38,089 bases of DNA. Origin: Lachnospiraceae bacterium (GTDB taxonomy: Bacteria > Bacillota > Clostridia > Lachnospirales > Lachnospiraceae). Shown piece by piece: positions 7,876 to 15,772 of the stretch. The stretch is from contig JAFUKH010000098.1 of the NCBI GenBank assembly GCA_017467845.1, positions 1 through 38,089 of the forward strand, read 5' to 3'. Each line of letters opens with the position of its first letter. Within the stretch, counting starts at the first letter, position 1. The notes beneath the pieces were generated by a model. It had not been told where the DNA came from. It worked only from the letters and a program-made list of their open reading frames with translations, and searched no databases. A program made the translations under genes and the position numbers.

Positions 7876-10629
7876 GTGAACATAGGATATGGCTCAAAAG
7901 AAAAGAATATGGCGATGGAACGAACCATCATTCTGGCAGATACTGTGTATGATTTCGGAATGTTGTTTGTTGCCTACAAATATGAATGGGGCTTGGGAAT
8001 GCTTACCTTTATCCTCTGCGGAATACTGATGTGCTGGATTGTACATGTAACTCAGTTTAAGTCCTATAAGTTCCGGGCATACTGGGTTGCAGGAATCATG
8101 CAGATTTTCGTAGCAATTTTCTCTATCCGCATGGAGACTATGTTGGGAGTTACGGCTACTTTTATGACGTTGACTATATTGATCGGATTGTTTGCTATTC
8201 CCCAGCTGATGTTTTTGCCTGCTGCAAACCTGACCATTTTAATGTTTTACCATGCGGCACATCATACCACCATGTATGACGGTGGTGAGGCGGATGTGGC
8301 CAGATCGATACTGATGTATGGTAGTATTTATGCCACCATTTTTATTGTTTACTGTTTTATCAAGACCCAGCTTGCCAGTCAGCACTATCTTCGTGCTACC
8401 ATTGAAGAACTCAGAGAAGCGGAGCGCAGTAAGACGGATTTCCTTGCCAATGTCAGTCATGAAATTCGTACCCCTATTAATACTATCTGCGGTATGAGTG
8501 AAGTGACGCTGAGAGAGGAACTTCCCCAGAAGGTAAAAGACAGTCTTTTTGATATTCAGACTGCAGGACGGAATCTTCAGTCCGTAGTGAGTGATATCTT
8601 AGATTTCTCAGAGCTTGACAGTGGTAAAATGGAAGTAGTGGAGGAGGTATATAACATAACCTCTACCATCAATGATATCATCAATCTGGCGGTAGCCCGT
8701 AAGAGCGAAAAGGATATTGAGTTGATTGTAGATTGTGACAGTAATATACCAGGTGGCCTTTTAGGCGACGAACAGAAGCTTCGAAGAGTGATTATGAATT
8801 TGATGGATAATGCAATCAAATTCACTAATGAAGGCTGCATTACCATCGGGATTACTGCACGAAAAGAGGCTTATGGCGTAAACTTGTGCGTAACCATTAG
8901 AGATACCGGAATAGGTATGAAACCGGAGAATCTGGAGAAGCTTTTCGCCAGTTTCAGTCAGGTGGATTCTAAGAGAAACCGTGCTGCCGGTGGTGTGGGA
9001 CTTGGACTGGCCATATCCAAAGCATTGGTACAGAAAATGGGTGGTTTTATAACTTTGCAGAGTGAATATGGCAAAGGAAGTGAGATTAAATTTGTTATTC
9101 CTCAGAAGGTTGTGGATGAAACTCCGATAGTCAGCTTAAAGAATCCCGAGAAGCTGCGCATGGCGATATATATCAATATGGAGCAGTTCGGCTATGAAAC
9201 CATTCGTGATGAGTACACCAATTATATTATTCATATGGTGACCCAGAATGGGGTGTCCTGTCATATGTCACGTAATCTGGCGGAACTAAAGCGTCGTATT
9301 GAGAGAGAGAGCTTTACCCATGTCTTTATTACAGATGTAGAGTATTGGGAAGACAGAGAGTATTTTGACCGACTTGCAGAAACTACCAAGCTGATTGTTG
9401 CTATGGACAGGCAGGATGATGTGGATATCAATAATCCGAAATTGCACAAGCTTTATAAACCATTTTATGTTGTGCCTATCGTAATGTTCCTGAACGAAGA
9501 ACTTGACCACAAATCTATTACTGAAGGCATGGTGCGAAAAGAGCATTTTGTGGCACCGGAGGCAAAGATTCTGGTAGTAGATGACAGTCCGATGAATATC
9601 CGTGTGATTCAGGGGCTTTTAAAGCCGTATCAGGTGCAGATTGATACCGCTCTCAGCGGTTTTGAAGCAATAGATAAGGTGGATACCAATGTATATGACT
9701 TTATTTTTATGGATCATATGATGCCGGAAATGGATGGAATCGAGGCGCTTCACAGAATTCGTCGTAAGCCGGGAAACTATTTCAAGACGGTTCCGATTAT
9801 TGCCCTGACCGCCAATGCCATCGCCGGTATGCGTGAGAAATTTATGTCAGAGGGCTTTAATGATTTTGTGGCAAAGCCGGTATCCCTGTCTGTGCTGGAG
9901 CGTGTACTGTTACGAACCCTTCCTAAGGAAAAGGTTCAGCGAGTGGTGGAATTTGTCAAAGAGGAAAGTGTGGCCGTAAAGGCGAAAGAATCGGAAGCTA
10001 TAAAAGAAGAGCCGGGTTTTAAGCTGGGTGACTTGGATGTGGAGAGCGGAATTACTTATTGCGGAACACTGGAAAGTTATATTGATATCTTAAAGCTTCA
10101 TGCAGAAGAAGATGAAGAGAATATGAAGCTGATTGCAGATTTGTTTGAGCAAAAGGATTATAAGAATTACTCTATTCAGGTACATGCATTAAAGAGTGGA
10201 ATGAAGAGTATTGGTGCTACCAAGCTTTCTAAATTGGCCATGAAGCTGGAGAAAGCATCAAAAGAAGGTGACTACAATTATGTTCTGGAGCATCATGGTG
10301 AAATGATGATGGAGTATGAGCGGATTATCGATTTGCTTACCGGGGATGAGAGGCTGGTAAGCGTAGGTGAGCTTTCAGAGGAAATTCTTAATCTAAGAGA
10401 AATCGGAGAGGAAGATCTTAACAAGCTGTATAAGGATTTCGAGGATGCGGTATTTACTTTTGAGCGGAACAAGGTACTTACGTCACTTAAAGCATTTGAT
10501 GAATGCAGTTATAAGGGTACGTCCCTGAAACAGCATTTAGCCATTGTATATAAGAAAGCGGATATGCTGGATTATATGTCAGCATTGGATATGGCACTTA
10601 AGCTTAAGGAGGAACTCACCCATGCGTGA
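7876..10629 (+). CDS. Membrane hybrid histidine kinase with pseudo-receiver, receiver and Hpt domains
   Basis: This 917-residue kinase begins with about five membrane segments (residues 25-165) and very short loops, so it has no large external sensor. The phospho-acceptor helix has His195 in NVSHEIRTPINT. The ATPase domain shows DNAIKFTNEG, RDTGIGM and GVGLGLAISK. Residues about 425-545 resemble a receiver that lacks the N-terminal acidic pair. A full receiver follows (VVDDSP, Asp613 in FMDHMMPEMDG, Lys667), then an Hpt domain with His770 in QVHALKSGMKS. The last 90 residues or so form another helical module without an obvious acceptor histidine. The start is GTG 7876, with CGGAGG 6 bases upstream; an ATG at 7909 is less well placed. 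The Hpt domain implies a phosphorelay to a separate regulator, perhaps encoded elsewhere. It overlaps the next kinase gene by 8 bases. Confidence 0.93.
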   Translation: MNIGYGSKEKNMAMERTIILADTVYDFGMLFVAYKYEWGLGMLTFILCGILMCWIVHVTQFKSYKFRAYWVAGIMQIFVAIFSIRMETMLGVTATFMTLTILIGLFAIPQLMFLPAANLTILMFYHAAHHTTMYDGGEADVARSILMYGSIYATIFIVYCFIKTQLASQHYLRATIEELREAERSKTDFLANVSHEIRTPINTICGMSEVTLREELPQKVKDSLFDIQTAGRNLQSVVSDILDFSELDSGKMEVVEEVYNITSTINDIINLAVARKSEKDIELIVDCDSNIPGGLLGDEQKLRRVIMNLMDNAIKFTNEGCITIGITARKEAYGVNLCVTIRDTGIGMKPENLEKLFASFSQVDSKRNRAAGGVGLGLAISKALVQKMGGFITLQSEYGKGSEIKFVIPQKVVDETPIVSLKNPEKLRMAIYINMEQFGYETIRDEYTNYIIHMVTQNGVSCHMSRNLAELKRRIERESFTHVFITDVEYWEDREYFDRLAETTKLIVAMDRQDDVDINNPKLHKLYKPFYVVPIVMFLNEELDHKSITEGMVRKEHFVAPEAKILVVDDSPMNIRVIQGLLKPYQVQIDTALSGFEAIDKVDTNVYDFIFMDHMMPEMDGIEALHRIRRKPGNYFKTVPIIALTANAIAGMREKFMSEGFNDFVAKPVSLSVLERVLLRTLPKEKVQRVVEFVKEESVAVKAKESEAIKEEPGFKLGDLDVESGITYCGTLESYIDILKLHAEEDEENMKLIADLFEQKDYKNYSIQVHALKSGMKSIGATKLSKLAMKLEKASKEGDYNYVLEHHGEMMMEYERIIDLLTGDERLVSVGELSEEILNLREIGEEDLNKLYKDFEDAVFTFERNKVLTSLKAFDECSYKGTSLKQHLAIVYKKADMLDYMSALDMALKLKEELTHA

Positions 10630-13291
10630 GAAAATAGTGAGATTACTACAAGGGGAAAATAAGGATATCAAGGAGAGGTTATTCCGAATTATTATTATGG
10701 TGGCGACAGCTGCCGGAATAGTGGGATTAATCGAGGGAATTACAGTAAATACTTCTATGGAGTATTATGTGGTTTTGGGAGGACTATTGGTTATACTTGC
10801 AGTTTCTCTGATTCTGGTATTTAAATACAATAGGATACATGCGGCATCATGGCTTCTTGGTATTTTTATTATTGTATTTGCTTTTCCGTTTGTTTTCCTT
10901 TATAGCGGTGCATTGGAAAGTGGTGCATCCATCTGGTTTGTACTCTCCATTTATTACTTGTTTTTGATGTTCAGAGGAAAAGAATTGGTCTTTTTCCTGG
11001 TGTTAGCTGCGGTTGTAAACGGAATAACTTATTACATAACCTATTCCCATCCGGAGATTGTGCATCTTCTGGATTCCAGATTTGCCGGTTATTTTGATTC
11101 TTATTTTTCCGTAATGGTAGTAGGAATTTCGTTAGGTGTGTTATCCAAGTTCCAGCAGAGTGTGTATGATAAAGAGAGGCAGATTAATGAAAAGCAGAAA
11201 GCGGAGCTGGAAGCATTAAGTGTTTCCAAGGATACCTTTTTTGCCAGTATGAGCCACGAGCTTAGAACTCCTATTAATACGATTATTGGTCTCAATGAGA
11301 TGATTCTTCGCGAGGAAACCAGTGATGAGGTTAGGGAGAATGCCGAGAATGTAAGAAATGCCGGTAAGATGCTTTTATCTCTGGTAAATGATATTCTGGA
11401 TATTTCTCAGATGGAAACCCATAGAATGAAGATTGTATCGGTGAATTATGATCTTTCCGTTTTGGTTAGGGAGCTGGTAGACATGATAGCTGTTCCACTG
11501 AAGGAGAAGGAACTGGAATTCCGTCTGGAGGTGGAAGAGGATCTGCCAAGAGTACTTTATGGTGATGAGAAGCGTATAAAGCAGGTATTGATTAATTTAC
11601 TGACCAATGCAGTCAAATACACCAAGGAGGGCAGGGTTACCCTTACCGTAAAGGGGGAGCCGGTGGAAGGAGATAAGCTTCACCTATCCTTTTCCGTAAC
11701 AGATACAGGAATCGGTATCAGAAAAGAGAATCTGGCGTATCTGTATGATTCCTTCCGCAGGTTTGATCAGGGAAGTAATGCTAAGATTGAAGGTACCGGT
11801 CTTGGACTTGCCATTTCCAAACAGCTATTGGATTTAATGGGCGGCGAAATCAAGGTGGACAGTATCTATACCAAAGGATCCGTTTTTACAGTGACTTTGG
11901 ATCAGGCAATTGTGGAAAGAGAACCGGTAGGAAAGATTAAAACAGACAATATCGCCAAAGCGGCAAATGCAAGATATACACAGAGTTTTGAGGCACCGGA
12001 AGCAAGAATTCTGGTAGTGGATGATTCCAGCATGAACCTGACGGTAGTAAGGAAGCTTCTTAGAAGCACTAAGGTGAATGTGGATGTTGCCCAGAGCGGT
12101 GAAGATTGTCTGAAGATGACAAAGCAGAAGTTTTATCATGTGATTTTACTGGACCACTATATGAGTCCCATGGATGATGTAGAAACACTGAAGGGTATCC
12201 GTAAGCAGGAAAACGGGCTTTGTAGAGAGGTTCCCGTGATTGCAGTAACTGCTAATTTTTCTGTGGATAGTGAAAAGGCTTATCAGGAGCTGGGATTTGA
12301 TGATTATCTAACTAAGCCCATTGAAAGTGCAGTTATGGAAGAGAAGATTTTAAGCTATCTTCCGGAGGATATTATTGAGTACAGACGTTCCGATAATGTG
12401 GATTTGGCTCAGGAAAATAACATGGAAATGTTAAACAGCAGGAGACGCAAGCGTGTGCGTATTACATCAGACTGTTTTTGTGATATCAATAAGGGACTAC
12501 TTGAGAAATACGATATACATCTGGCATATGCGTATATTAAGACTGCAACAGGACGCTTTAAGGATACCCTGGAAATTGATGTGGACAGTATTTCCAAGTA
12601 TTCCAGAACCATTACGGATATTGCAGTACCGGAAGCCGTTCCTGTGGAGGAGTATGAGGGCTTTTTTGCAGATATGCTTACCGAGGCAGAAGAGATTATA
12701 CATATTTCCATCGCATCCGGAATCAGCAAGAGCTATGAACATGCCACAAAGGCTGCCAGTGGGTACGGACATGTGCATGTAATTGATTCGCAGCAGTTTT
12801 CCTGTGGCCTGGGACTGCTGACTCTTTCGGCAGCGCAGCTTGCTATGGAGCGTAAGAGTGTGGATGAAATTTGTAAGGAGATAGAATACTTAAAGACAAA
12901 GGTGAAGAGTCACTTCCTTACACCATCTCACAGAGCATTGATTCAAAAAGGCTTTGGTAACAATATTATAAATATGCTTTGTGAAAAACTGGCACTTCAT
13001 CCGGAGGTATGCATTGTCAATAATCGTCTGCAGGTACAGGGGCTTAGAAGCGGAGATATTGATACTGCCAGAAGGCGTTTTATCAGAAAGCATTTGTTTA
13101 TGAGAAAACACATTGATTCAGAAGTAATTTATATTGCTCAGGCAGGTATCTCAGTGAAGGAGCAGGAGTTTGTTGTTTCTGAGGTTCAAAAGAGTATCAA
13201 CTTCGAGCGTATGATTTTACAAGGTGCATCCGTATCCAATACCAGTATCGGTGGTGTCGGTACGGTGGGTATTGCGTACTTTTTAAGATAA
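10622..13291 (+). CDS. Hybrid histidine kinase fused to a DegV-like (fatty-acid-binding) domain
   Basis: This 889-residue protein has six likely membrane segments in residues 21-175. A kinase core follows, with His212 in SMSHELRTPINT, TNAVKYTKEG, VTDTGIGI and GTGLGLAISK. A receiver (about 460-580) has VVDDSS, Asp511 in LLDHYMSPMDD and Lys565. Residues about 611-889 then match the DegV fold in order: RITSDCFCDI (usual ITDSTADL), EEYEGFFADM, IIHISIASGISKSYEHA (usual SSxLSGTYQSA), VHVIDSQQFSCGLG, and the ending GVGTVGIAYF (usual HTGPGALGIAF). That span is the length of a complete DegV protein. The fatty-acid-contacting TSxPS, GGR and His of HTGPG are not preserved by eye. ATG 10622 has AAGGAGG 9 bases upstream; an earlier in-frame ATG (10544) would overlap deeply. 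It lies between the other hybrid kinase and the glycan-lyase-like gene. Confidence 0.88.
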   Translation: MREKIVRLLQGENKDIKERLFRIIIMVATAAGIVGLIEGITVNTSMEYYVVLGGLLVILAVSLILVFKYNRIHAASWLLGIFIIVFAFPFVFLYSGALESGASIWFVLSIYYLFLMFRGKELVFFLVLAAVVNGITYYITYSHPEIVHLLDSRFAGYFDSYFSVMVVGISLGVLSKFQQSVYDKERQINEKQKAELEALSVSKDTFFASMSHELRTPINTIIGLNEMILREETSDEVRENAENVRNAGKMLLSLVNDILDISQMETHRMKIVSVNYDLSVLVRELVDMIAVPLKEKELEFRLEVEEDLPRVLYGDEKRIKQVLINLLTNAVKYTKEGRVTLTVKGEPVEGDKLHLSFSVTDTGIGIRKENLAYLYDSFRRFDQGSNAKIEGTGLGLAISKQLLDLMGGEIKVDSIYTKGSVFTVTLDQAIVEREPVGKIKTDNIAKAANARYTQSFEAPEARILVVDDSSMNLTVVRKLLRSTKVNVDVAQSGEDCLKMTKQKFYHVILLDHYMSPMDDVETLKGIRKQENGLCREVPVIAVTANFSVDSEKAYQELGFDDYLTKPIESAVMEEKILSYLPEDIIEYRRSDNVDLAQENNMEMLNSRRRKRVRITSDCFCDINKGLLEKYDIHLAYAYIKTATGRFKDTLEIDVDSISKYSRTITDIAVPEAVPVEEYEGFFADMLTEAEEIIHISIASGISKSYEHATKAASGYGHVHVIDSQQFSCGLGLLTLSAAQLAMERKSVDEICKEIEYLKTKVKSHFLTPSHRALIQKGFGNNIINMLCEKLALHPEVCIVNNRLQVQGLRSGDIDTARRRFIRKHLFMRKHIDSEVIYIAQAGISVKEQEFVVSEVQKSINFERMILQGASVSNTSIGGVGTVGIAYFLR

Positions 13292-13314
13292 AACTGACTA
13301 TCAAGGAGATGACC

Positions 13315-15600
13315 ATGAATATTACATTCCCCAAATTATATCGCTATGACAGAATTCGTGAGCATGCTTATGTGGCAATTCCTTTTAAGATGGGAGAACT
13401 GCAAAGTGAACAAAAAGCACAAATCTGGGACGGGGATATCTTACTTCCTACACAAAATAAAGTTACCTCTTATCATAAGGACGGAAGTATCCGATATTTA
13501 TTTGTAAGATTTATGGCTGACCTGCCGGCGAATCACAAGAAACAGCTGGAGATGAAAATAGGCGATGAGAAAAACTGTGAAGTGCAGGGGATTAAGATTT
13601 TAAAAAAGGAAGATGAACTTGAAGTGCATGGCGGAGTGGAATTCGCTGTGAAGGATGATTCAGAGAACTTGTTTGAATATGTAAAAGTGGCAGAGAAAGC
13701 ATATCGGGCAAAGCAGTTTGTAGGTCCGGTGCTGGTAGATGGTGATGATTGCTGCTACCAGACAAAGCTGGGAGCTTGGGAGCTGGAAGAAGAGGGGCCT
13801 CTTGTGACTATTCTTTCCTGCATGGGCAAGTGTGTGGGCAATAGGGACATTTCATTTCAGATGCGGGTTATCTGTTATGCGGAAAAGCCATGGCTGGAAA
13901 TTAGCTATCGGATTATTAATACAACCACGGATCCTCTTCATGTAAAGTCGCTGGTATTTGGAATTCTTTCTGAGGAGGAGGGCGTATTTTCTCCTATGCT
14001 TAAGAAGGACGATTTTAAGGGAGATTATCATACTGTAGGAATCAAAGAGCTTCCGGAAATCGAGAAGGAAATTACCGGAGTGCGCACCTGTGTGGGAAGT
14101 TCCAATTATAAGACAGATTTCATTATTGGAAAAGATGGAAAATCTGTGGAGAAATATGTGGATGCTGAGATGCTTTTGAAGGAAGCAAATGAGCACTTCT
14201 TTGAGGTATTTTATGGAACCTTCTTCGCAGACAGAACAGATGAGAATGGTGGTATCTGTGCTACTATTTTTCAGGCACAGCAGAATTATCCAAAGGCAGT
14301 AAAGGCGGACGTGAGTGGAATTTATGTAATGCTGGTTCCGGAGAATGTAGGTAAGATTGTAATGCAGCCGGGAATGTCCAGAGAACAGCGCTTTTTGTTA
14401 CATTTTCATGATGCGGCAGAGACTTTGACAGAGCTGGATAACAGAAGTCTGATCTACCAGATGCCGGACAAGCCCTTTATTTCACCCGAGGTATTTGCGA
14501 AGGCTGATGTGATGCCGGATATCTTTGTGGCACCGGAGAGGGTTAACCAAGAGGTGGAGCTTGCGTTGATTGCAAGATGTGACGGTCATGGCAGGGCTAT
14601 GGGTATGTTAAACTTTGGTGATGCACCGGATGCCAATTATACCTCTCAGGGACGAGGAAACGGCAAGCTGGTCTGGTCAAATAATGAATATGATTTCCCA
14701 CATGCATGTGCACTGCAATATGCGCGTACGGGAGAGAGACGATTTTTAGATTATCTGATTGCATCTGCAAGACATTGGATGGATGTGGATGTGTGTCATT
14801 ATAGTGATAATCCTCTTCATGTAGGAGGACAGTGGGAGCACTGTGCAAATCATTGTGGCATGGATATGGTGTGCTCTCATGAATGGGTGGAGGGTCTTTT
14901 GGACTATTATCATTTCACCGGAGAAAAAAGAGCATTTGACACAGCCATCGGAATCGGAGAAAATATATTAAGGTTGTTAGAGACTCCGACATATCAGGTG
15001 TCGGGGGAGAGTAACGCAAGAGAGACCGGCTGGGCGCTTCGAACGTTAACGGCTCTGTATGTGGAAACACATGATGAAAAATGGCTTGCGAAGGCAGATT
15101 GGATTATTTCCCACTTTAAGGAGTGGACCCGGGAATATGATGGCTGGATTGCACCCTATACAGATAATACATTGATTCGAGTGGGATTCATGATTTCTGT
15201 TGCAGCGGGAAGTCTGATGCGTTATTATAGAGTATTCCCGAATGAGGAGCTGAAAAAGATGCTGCTGGAAGCAGTGGATGATTTGATTGAAAATGGTATG
15301 CTGGGGAATGGGGTATTCTATTATAAAGAGCTTCCAAGCCTTAGCCGCATTGGAACGAATACACTTTTATTAGAGGCTCTTACCATTGGATACGAATTAA
15401 CCGGTGATACCGGATATTTGTCTTACGGAATGAATACCTTTAAGTCAAATATTAAGGCTATGCCGTCAGGTGCACCCGGAACGAAATCAATTGCAGAAGA
15501 TGCAGTGGTGTATAAGAATGCATCACCGAAAAATTTTGCACAGAGCTTTATACCACTTACGGTATTTTATAAAGCACTTACTGACCACGGGATGCTATAA
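13315..15600 (+). CDS. Predicted cytoplasmic carbohydrate-active enzyme, PcRGLX/YetA-like
   Basis: This 761-residue protein has no signal peptide or membrane segment. Its first 200 residues or so look like the RIFT-barrel N-terminal domain of the PcRGLX/YetA (exo-rhamnogalacturonan lyase-like) family. The supporting stretch is a strand-rich segment with DGDILLPTQNK and HKDGSIRYLFVRF. Residues about 400-755 are helical with repeated aromatic and His-rich motifs (FPHACALQYARTGERRF, GGQWEHCANHCG, ESNARETGWALRT), typical of an alpha/alpha-barrel found in polysaccharide lyases and glycosidases. Family assignment is from recalled patterns and is only moderately firm; another alpha/alpha-barrel glycoside hydrolase or lyase is possible. 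The start is ATG 13315 because AAGGAG (13303-13308) gives a 6-base spacer; it directly touches the other in-frame ATG at 13309. The 23-base gap from the DegV-kinase gene implies co-transcription and a possible shared trigger. Confidence 0.72.
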   Translation: MNITFPKLYRYDRIREHAYVAIPFKMGELQSEQKAQIWDGDILLPTQNKVTSYHKDGSIRYLFVRFMADLPANHKKQLEMKIGDEKNCEVQGIKILKKEDELEVHGGVEFAVKDDSENLFEYVKVAEKAYRAKQFVGPVLVDGDDCCYQTKLGAWELEEEGPLVTILSCMGKCVGNRDISFQMRVICYAEKPWLEISYRIINTTTDPLHVKSLVFGILSEEEGVFSPMLKKDDFKGDYHTVGIKELPEIEKEITGVRTCVGSSNYKTDFIIGKDGKSVEKYVDAEMLLKEANEHFFEVFYGTFFADRTDENGGICATIFQAQQNYPKAVKADVSGIYVMLVPENVGKIVMQPGMSREQRFLLHFHDAAETLTELDNRSLIYQMPDKPFISPEVFAKADVMPDIFVAPERVNQEVELALIARCDGHGRAMGMLNFGDAPDANYTSQGRGNGKLVWSNNEYDFPHACALQYARTGERRFLDYLIASARHWMDVDVCHYSDNPLHVGGQWEHCANHCGMDMVCSHEWVEGLLDYYHFTGEKRAFDTAIGIGENILRLLETPTYQVSGESNARETGWALRTLTALYVETHDEKWLAKADWIISHFKEWTREYDGWIAPYTDNTLIRVGFMISVAAGSLMRYYRVFPNEELKKMLLEAVDDLIENGMLGNGVFYYKELPSLSRIGTNTLLLEALTIGYELTGDTGYLSYGMNTFKSNIKAMPSGAPGTKSIAEDAVVYKNASPKNFAQSFIPLTVFYKALTDHGML

Positions 15601-15746
15601 CGCTTCAGAGGCATGCAGATTTATGAAAAATGCTCGAGCAAGTTCACTTGCAGAGGAGCATTTTCATGAATCTATATGGCGGAAGCTACACATTCGCAAA
15701 AGGAAAGCCTCAAAGAGGCGGTTTTGCGAATGGGGCTCTGAAGTGT
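15600..15746. repeat. Structured intergenic element with terminal inverted repeats and two hairpins
   Basis: The whole gap after the glycan-lyase-like gene folds on paper. An outer stem pairs 15600-15610 with 15736-15746 (11 pairs, one of them G-T). Inside is hairpin 2: 15623-15635 with 15656-15667, one bulged A. It continues into a 5-bp inner stem, GCAAG (15638-15642) with CTTGC (15647-15651). Hairpin 3 pairs 15691-15701 with 15722-15732 and has an inner GCCTC/GAGGC stem (15707-15711, 15715-15719). The outer stem begins at the last base of the upstream stop codon. The element could be a small non-autonomous transposable repeat with terminal inverted repeats, or a structured RNA leader of the downstream transglutaminase-like gene. 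I recognise no known riboswitch consensus. Confidence 0.7.
15691..15732. terminator. Possible bidirectional terminator hairpin inside the structured element
   Basis: The 11-bp stem is A-rich on the left and T-rich on the right, and has an inner GCCTC-AAA-GAGGC stem. Read on +, that inner stem is followed by GGTTTTG. Read on -, it is followed by a TTTCCTTTT run. Neither tail is a perfect U-tract, so terminator activity is only plausible. Confidence 0.35.
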
Positions 15747-15772
15747 GAGGATAATGAAAAGGGGATGAGAAG

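Noticed and set aside
15600-15772. Known riboswitch such as cyclic di-GMP (GEMM), THF or cobalamin
   Set aside because: The conserved core sequences of those classes are absent; only the stems are convincing.
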